Assembly: GCF_019578655.1 (NCBI RefSeq)
Contig: NC_063265.1
Location: 20,012,285-20,076,284, forward strand
Direction of reading: 5' to 3'
Length of the DNA: 64,000 nt
Origin: Ricinus communis
Lineage: Eukaryota > Streptophyta > Magnoliopsida > Malpighiales > Euphorbiaceae
A program made the position numbers and the translations under genes. Position 1 is the first letter of the stretch, and each line of letters begins with the position of its first letter. Of this stretch, positions 59,371-64,000 are shown in pieces. The notes under the pieces are model-generated. The model worked only from the letters and a program-made list of their open reading frames with translations, was not told the DNA's origin and searched no databases.

Positions 59371-60094
59371 TATTTTTAAAATCGAATAATAAATCTAATC
59401 TTTTATATTAACTACTCAATTAATTTTGTACTTATATAATGATATCTAATTCTAAAACATAGTATATTAATTTTATATATAATTAGTAAATTAATTAATA
59501 AATATAGTTAAAATAATTTTTGTACTTATTTCACACAAACAAACTTATCACAGGCTAGTTAAGCAAAAACTGAAGAGAAAGAATTAAGCTTTTAAAATAT
59601 TATAAGTTTTATTAAAAGACACATCCATATTTTTATAATGATAATCATTATGTTTAAAATATTTCTAATAATTATATAATATTGCAAATTTTTAATATAA
59701 TATATTTTATTTTTTTACTTATAATCAAAACATTTATGCAGTTAAATAACTAATAAAGAGTAGCTCGATTAGTGTAGAAGTTTTTTTGTAAAATTGATAA
59801 ATTTTAGTACGTTGATAAAGCTTAACTAATATTAAAAGAAAAAGATTAAACTAATGAGTTTAATGAAAAGATTGTCCAATTTCAGTAATTTTCTTTTTTC
59901 TAAAAGTCAAAGTTGGCCCAAAAAATTATATTGAAGATACTTCTACTTGCTCAATCATTAGTAAACATTTATTTAAAATTAAAAATGGAATAATTTCAAA
60001 AGCAGCTTAGCTTATGCTTCAGCATTCCTTATATATATCTTTATAAAAATAGAAAAAGATAAAATTAATGATTTGGGTTGAGTAGAAATAATAA

Positions 60095-60704
60095 TCTATA
60101 TACTTTTTTTCTTTTTTAACACCTATATTTTTTTTTAATATGTGTCTTATTTTTTGATAATATATAATTTTTTTTTTGACATGTACGTAAATTTAAATTT
60201 ATATATATTTTTATAATTTTTTATTAATTTATTGATTAATAAGATACATTTCTAATTAAACACTGATTATAATCTTAAGAAATAGCATATTAATAGATTA
60301 TTTTTTATTTGATTTGATTAGTTTTTTAATTAAATAGTGATTATCCTAAAAATATTATATTTTAATATTATATTAACTAATAAATTATTATTCTAATTAG
60401 ACAATGATTCTAATTCTAGAAGATAATATTTTAAGTATTATGTATGTAAATAAATAATTTCTTTTAATTTTAAAAATAATAATATCAATTATATTGATAG
60501 AATTAATTTATATAATAATAAAATTAATTAATAAATATTTTTAAAATAATATTTTATATTATTACACTAATAAAATATTAAAATATTAAAAAATTAAGAA
60601 AAGAATTTTAAAATATCTAATTTTTTATTATTTTTAAAATATTATAAATAAATATTAAATATTAAAAAATTTATTAATTTTATTTATAATATTAATTTTT
60701 AGTC

Positions 60705-60741
<37 letters not shown>

Positions 60742-60767
60742 CATACAACACACATATAAACGACTAA
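60095..60767 (+). mobile_element. Non-autonomous Helitron, copy 2
   Basis: Homologous throughout to 36311-37021. The start TCTATA follows A and the end CTAA precedes T, fitting the Helitron CTRR end and A/T insertion. Its 3' hairpin is degraded, and (AAT)n at 60708-60741 has expanded near the end. No coding capacity. Confidence 0.65.
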
Positions 60768-60939
60768 TATATAATAATTAGAGAACCATCTCTCCATTCA
60801 CAAAATAAAGAAATGCTAGCAAATTTTATCCTATGATTTGATACCTAATTATATAGATTTAGTGAATAAATTTCATATAAACAAATCTTGTAGAAATTTG
60901 AGGAGATTGAATTTTATTGATCTCGAATATTATAAAACA

Positions 60940-61585
60940 CTAGTTGTTTATTCATGTGTTGCATAATCGTTATTATTATTTTAATTATAAAATATAATTT
61001 TTGATCTTTAATATTTATATATAATATTTTAATAATAATAATAAATTAAATATTTTAAAATATCCTTTTTAATTTTTTAATATTTTAAAATTTATTAGTA
61101 CAATAATATAAAATTTATTTTACGAATATTTATTAATTGATTTTAGTATTATATAAATTAATACTATCTATATAATTACTATTACTGTTTTTAGGATTAA
61201 AAATTAGTTTATCAGTAAATATAATATTAAAAAGATAATTTAAATATTATTTTTAAAATTTAAATCACTATCTAATTAGAGAACTAATTTAAAAATTAAT
61301 ATAATATTAAAGTATAATTAATATGCTATTTTTTAGTGTAGAATTAGAATTATTAAAATATTAATTTATTAGTTATATAAATATTAAAATAAAATTTCTT
61401 AGAATTAGAATCATTATCTAATTAGAAATGTAATTTATTAATCAATAAATTAATAAAAAAACTATAAATTACGCATAAACTTGAATCTCGTATAAAGTAA
61501 TTATATATATCAAAATAAAAATCTTATATATCAAATATAAGCATACATGTTAAAAATATTTTATTTTATTTATACATAAGAAACA
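60940..61585 (-). mobile_element. Non-autonomous Helitron, copy 3 (inverted)
   Basis: The reverse complement aligns with the other two copies across the body, and its 3' end CTAG (plus 60940-60943) is preceded by 'aaacaa' and a 'tgcaacacatg' hairpin relic. The 5' end is not sharp (about 61585). Its 3' terminus faces that of copy 2 across 172 bp. Confidence 0.6.
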
Positions 61586-63120
61586 TAAATTTTTTAATTA
61601 ATATTATTAATTACTAATACTATTTCTCTAGAAATGTCTTTGTTAAACTTCTTATAAAAACTAATGATGAAATAAATTTATAAAAAAACTCTAATCTTCT
61701 GTCTATTTTTTTTCCCTTTTATTGTTATTGTTCTTTACTAAATTTTTTTTCTTTTGGCAACTATCTATATTTTTTAGATTAATATTCTTTTATTTGTATT
61801 ATTCTATTCTAATCAATAAATATAGATTCTTAAAATTTGTTTATTCTTTTTCTTTATTGTCATTAGGATTTCATAATTTCTCCTTTCCTAGAAATTTTAA
61901 TTTTTTTTTTTGTTGAGATTTTTGTTACATCCTTTTGTAGGATTTGAATATTCCTTTATGAATGTATTTATGGAATTTCATACTGCTACAATGTTGATGG
62001 TAAAAATATTTTTTTTGTTGACATTCTCGCAATCGAACTAATTTAAAGACCTAAAGTCAATTTATGATTTAAAAATATAACTACTATATGAATGGACAGA
62101 TCGCCAAGTTGTAAATTAGAAGATTTCTGTTAATAAAATTAAAAAATAATAAAAGTTTTACTATTCAAGGGAGGTTCTTTTGTACTTTTTGATTGTGGTG
62201 TTCTTATTTTTATCAATGATCAAGTTGTACTTTTTTATTTTTCAATAAATAAGAGATTCAAAATTTTTTATTGAAAAAAATTCCATAGAAGCTATGATTT
62301 TAAAATATAAAATATGAAAATTGGATGTATTGATAATATCTATATTAATTAATAAAAGATATTATCAAAATTATTTTAAAATTAATAGTTAAAAAAAATA
62401 GACTATAATTTGAGAGAGACTAAAAAAAACAATCTTTTGAGACAAAATCATATTATTAAGTTGAATTTACTAATATTAGACATAATAAAACATTTTTTAA
62501 TGTAAATCAAGTCAACAATATAGACTAAAGTTTTAGAGTTACTTTGATTCAACGAATTAAAAGCATAATTGAAATAAAAAAATTTAAATATACGAAAAGG
62601 AATGCATTTATTATGAAAACAAATACATCTATTTTCAAGTTAAGTATAAATACAGATTCATTTGATGGGTGCTGGTAAACGGATCAGCTAGCAAAATGAG
62701 AGGTTAAATCACCAAAACACCTTTAATCTTTCTTGGCTCCATTAAAAAAATAGTGCATTATGCATAGGTTGCCACCAAAAATATTGTTAAAATTTTCTTT
62801 TCTTTTCACTGTAATTTCCAACGACCAGTACCAAAATGTTTTTTTTTCCACATTAATCCAGATTTAATTAATAAAAAAAATTATTGAAAACTAAAGCAAT
62901 TTTAATTTCAACTGCTAGATAATTAATCCGATTTAATTTATGGATTGATATAAAACTAGTATAAGGTGAAAGATTGTTAAGTATGCCAAACAAAACTAAA
63001 ATTTGTAAAAGAATTTCAGTTTCTCTTCCAATATCTCCCTCTCTTGCACTCGCTTATTTAATGGATAATTTGTACAGTAACTGACACAAAAATCAATTAC
63101 TAGAGGAGATATTTGGATTT
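61586..63120. other. AT-rich intergenic DNA
   Basis: No gene, RNA or clear repeat is visible; open frames such as 61722-61916 are phenylalanine/leucine-rich products of T-runs. Confidence 0.5.
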
Positions 63121-63345
63121 AATGAAGACAACAGTTTGATGAAAGGTAGTGATGGAAGCCATGGTAATTCAAATGCGATGAACAATAAAGAATAAGGAGA
63201 AGATGAAAGTAATAGAAATGCACGGGGAGATATACATGTTTCCGATTCTTAAAAAGATGAAATAATAAATAATTTCGCTAAAGATTTAAATGACTCTATG
63301 AATTATGAAGATGCTGATATAGTTAATGATTGTCTATATCTCTAA
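63112..63345 (+). pseudogene. Possible decayed coding fragment
   Basis: One frame reads as a hydrophilic, asparagine/aspartate-rich protein-like text ('NEDNSLMKGSDGSHGNSNAM', then 'NNFAKDLNDSMNYEDADIVN') broken by two or three stops. This looks like a degraded exon or transposon gene, but the family is not recognised and random origin is possible. Confidence 0.3.
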
Positions 63346-63414
63346 AAACAACATAAAATTGCTTTGATTTGCTATTCTTTGTTGAGTTTGATCTCATCGT
63401 TTCTAAAATAAAAA

Positions 63415-63530
63415 AGAGGCAGAAAGAAAGAGAGAAAGAGAAGAGAAGAGAAGAGAGACGATAAGAAAAAGAGAAAGATTGAAAGAGATGAAGAGAGAAA
63501 GAGAAGAGAGAGAAGCAAGGAAGAGAAATA
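63415..63530 (+). repeat. Purine (GA-rich) tract
   Basis: About 115 bases almost entirely A and G, with 'agagaagagaagagaagag'-type repeats; the minus strand is a CT tract. Confidence 0.85.
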
Positions 63531-63773
63531 TTTAATCTTATTGAATGAACCAGCAATTCTAAGTTTTCACAATAGCATTAATTTAGTGAGAAACTATTTT
63601 TTTTTTTTTAAATTCAAATTCTACAACAAAGCCCTAACTATATACTCAAAATTCATTAAAGGCAGTAAAGACATTACATATGAATCACAAAGAATAAAAG
63701 AATCTTACATTTTCCCGAATCAATTTGATCCGGATAGATTTACACTTGTTTTACTATGGTGGCTTTTATGAAT

Positions 63774-64000
63774 AAGTTGGTCTTTTTCATGCTGATTTTT
63801 GTCTGGAAGAGGAGGAATTCTGTTATCTTCAGGCAGAAATCTCTAGACCCTATCCAGTTGAAGCAGCTTCATCATGTCTGGATTTCCATATCCTGATAAC
63901 TCAGCAGGGGAACATAAAGTCAGGTGCTTTCCTCTCTCAGTCAAACAAATTTAGAGCCACCACAGACACCATCACTATCATGGAGTGTTCTATAACTTAA
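63774..64000 (+). other. Less AT-rich edge segment, possible exon or UTR of a neighbouring gene
   Basis: The last ~230 bases lose the AT-rich character of the region. On the plus strand a frame of about 75 codons runs from just after a TAA at 63771-63773 to a TAA at 63998-64000 and contains 'EISRPYPVEAASSCLDFHIL'. No domain is recognised and the start is missing. It could equally be a 3' untranslated region or part of a minus-strand gene that continues outside the window. Confidence 0.3.

Larger units (their letters stand above)
54865..60094. other. AT-rich intergenic region right of the GT61 gene
   Basis: No gene is supported. Contains (TA)n at 55943-55994, (AAT)n at 56522-56550, and a less AT-rich stretch at 56700-56900 with no recognisable protein. 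Two diverged AT-rich units at about 58670-58985 and 59128-59370 look related to each other ('ttaattaa...aataatatattaattata', 'tatatatttatt'). Confidence 0.5.

Noticed and set aside
1..64000. CRISPR arrays, operons, prophage, or a novel multi-gene system
   Set aside because: No regularly spaced repeats, no clustered co-oriented genes of related function; the genes are ordinary single-copy plant types among transposons.

Overview
This 64 kb window is plant nuclear DNA. It is very AT-rich, its genes are split by short GT-AG introns, and it carries LTR retrotransposons, Helitrons and a Mutator-like element. The gene content (an AGL18-type MADS-box gene, a KIN-14 kinesin with a calponin-homology domain, a GT61 glycosyltransferase and a MIZ1/DUF617 gene) indicates a flowering plant, most likely a eudicot. 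A Malpighiales or Euphorbiaceae source is only a guess. There are no bacterial operons, CRISPR arrays, rRNA genes or credible tRNA genes.

Layout. 1-5.9 kb is intergenic and holds a 1.7 kb Pack-MULE-like element (1355-3071) carrying decayed gene fragments. At 5.9-6.8 kb lies an intronless MIZ1-like gene (minus). 7-15.6 kb is AT-rich with relic repeats. 15.6-27.9 kb is a nested transposon block: an old terminal-inverted-repeat element holds a decayed Copia element, which holds an unidentified insert of about 1.2 kb. A non-autonomous Gypsy-type element with 2.7-2.9 kb LTRs lies in or beside that insert. At 28.8-34.9 kb is an eight-exon AGL18-like MADS-box gene (minus) whose large second intron hosts repeats. 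At 36.3-40.0 kb a Helitron lies 10 bp from a 2.95 kb solo LTR of the same Gypsy family, with a perfect 5 bp target duplication. At 44.1-51.1 kb is a 19-exon KIN-14 gene (plus), convergent with a three-exon GT61 gene (52.2-54.3 kb, minus). The remainder to 64 kb is AT-rich intergenic DNA with two Helitrons facing each other 3' end to 3' end, microsatellites and a possible neighbouring-gene fragment at the right edge.

The four genes have unrelated roles (root hydrotropism family, transcriptional repression, microtubule motor, Golgi glycan synthesis) and are not a cluster. I found no new multi-gene system. The most interesting signals are in splicing and transposon structure: an in-frame U12-type intron with an ATATCCTTT donor and an apparent AA 3' end inside the kinesin motor domain; a perfect 97 bp tandem duplication that copies an intron 3' splice site in the same gene; a GC-AG intron near its end; the Pack-MULE with a pentatricopeptide-repeat fragment; and the nested Copia/Gypsy block. 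Exon boundaries were placed by eye from splice signals and reading phase. Total phase closes for all three spliced genes (259, 1,044 and 533 residues).
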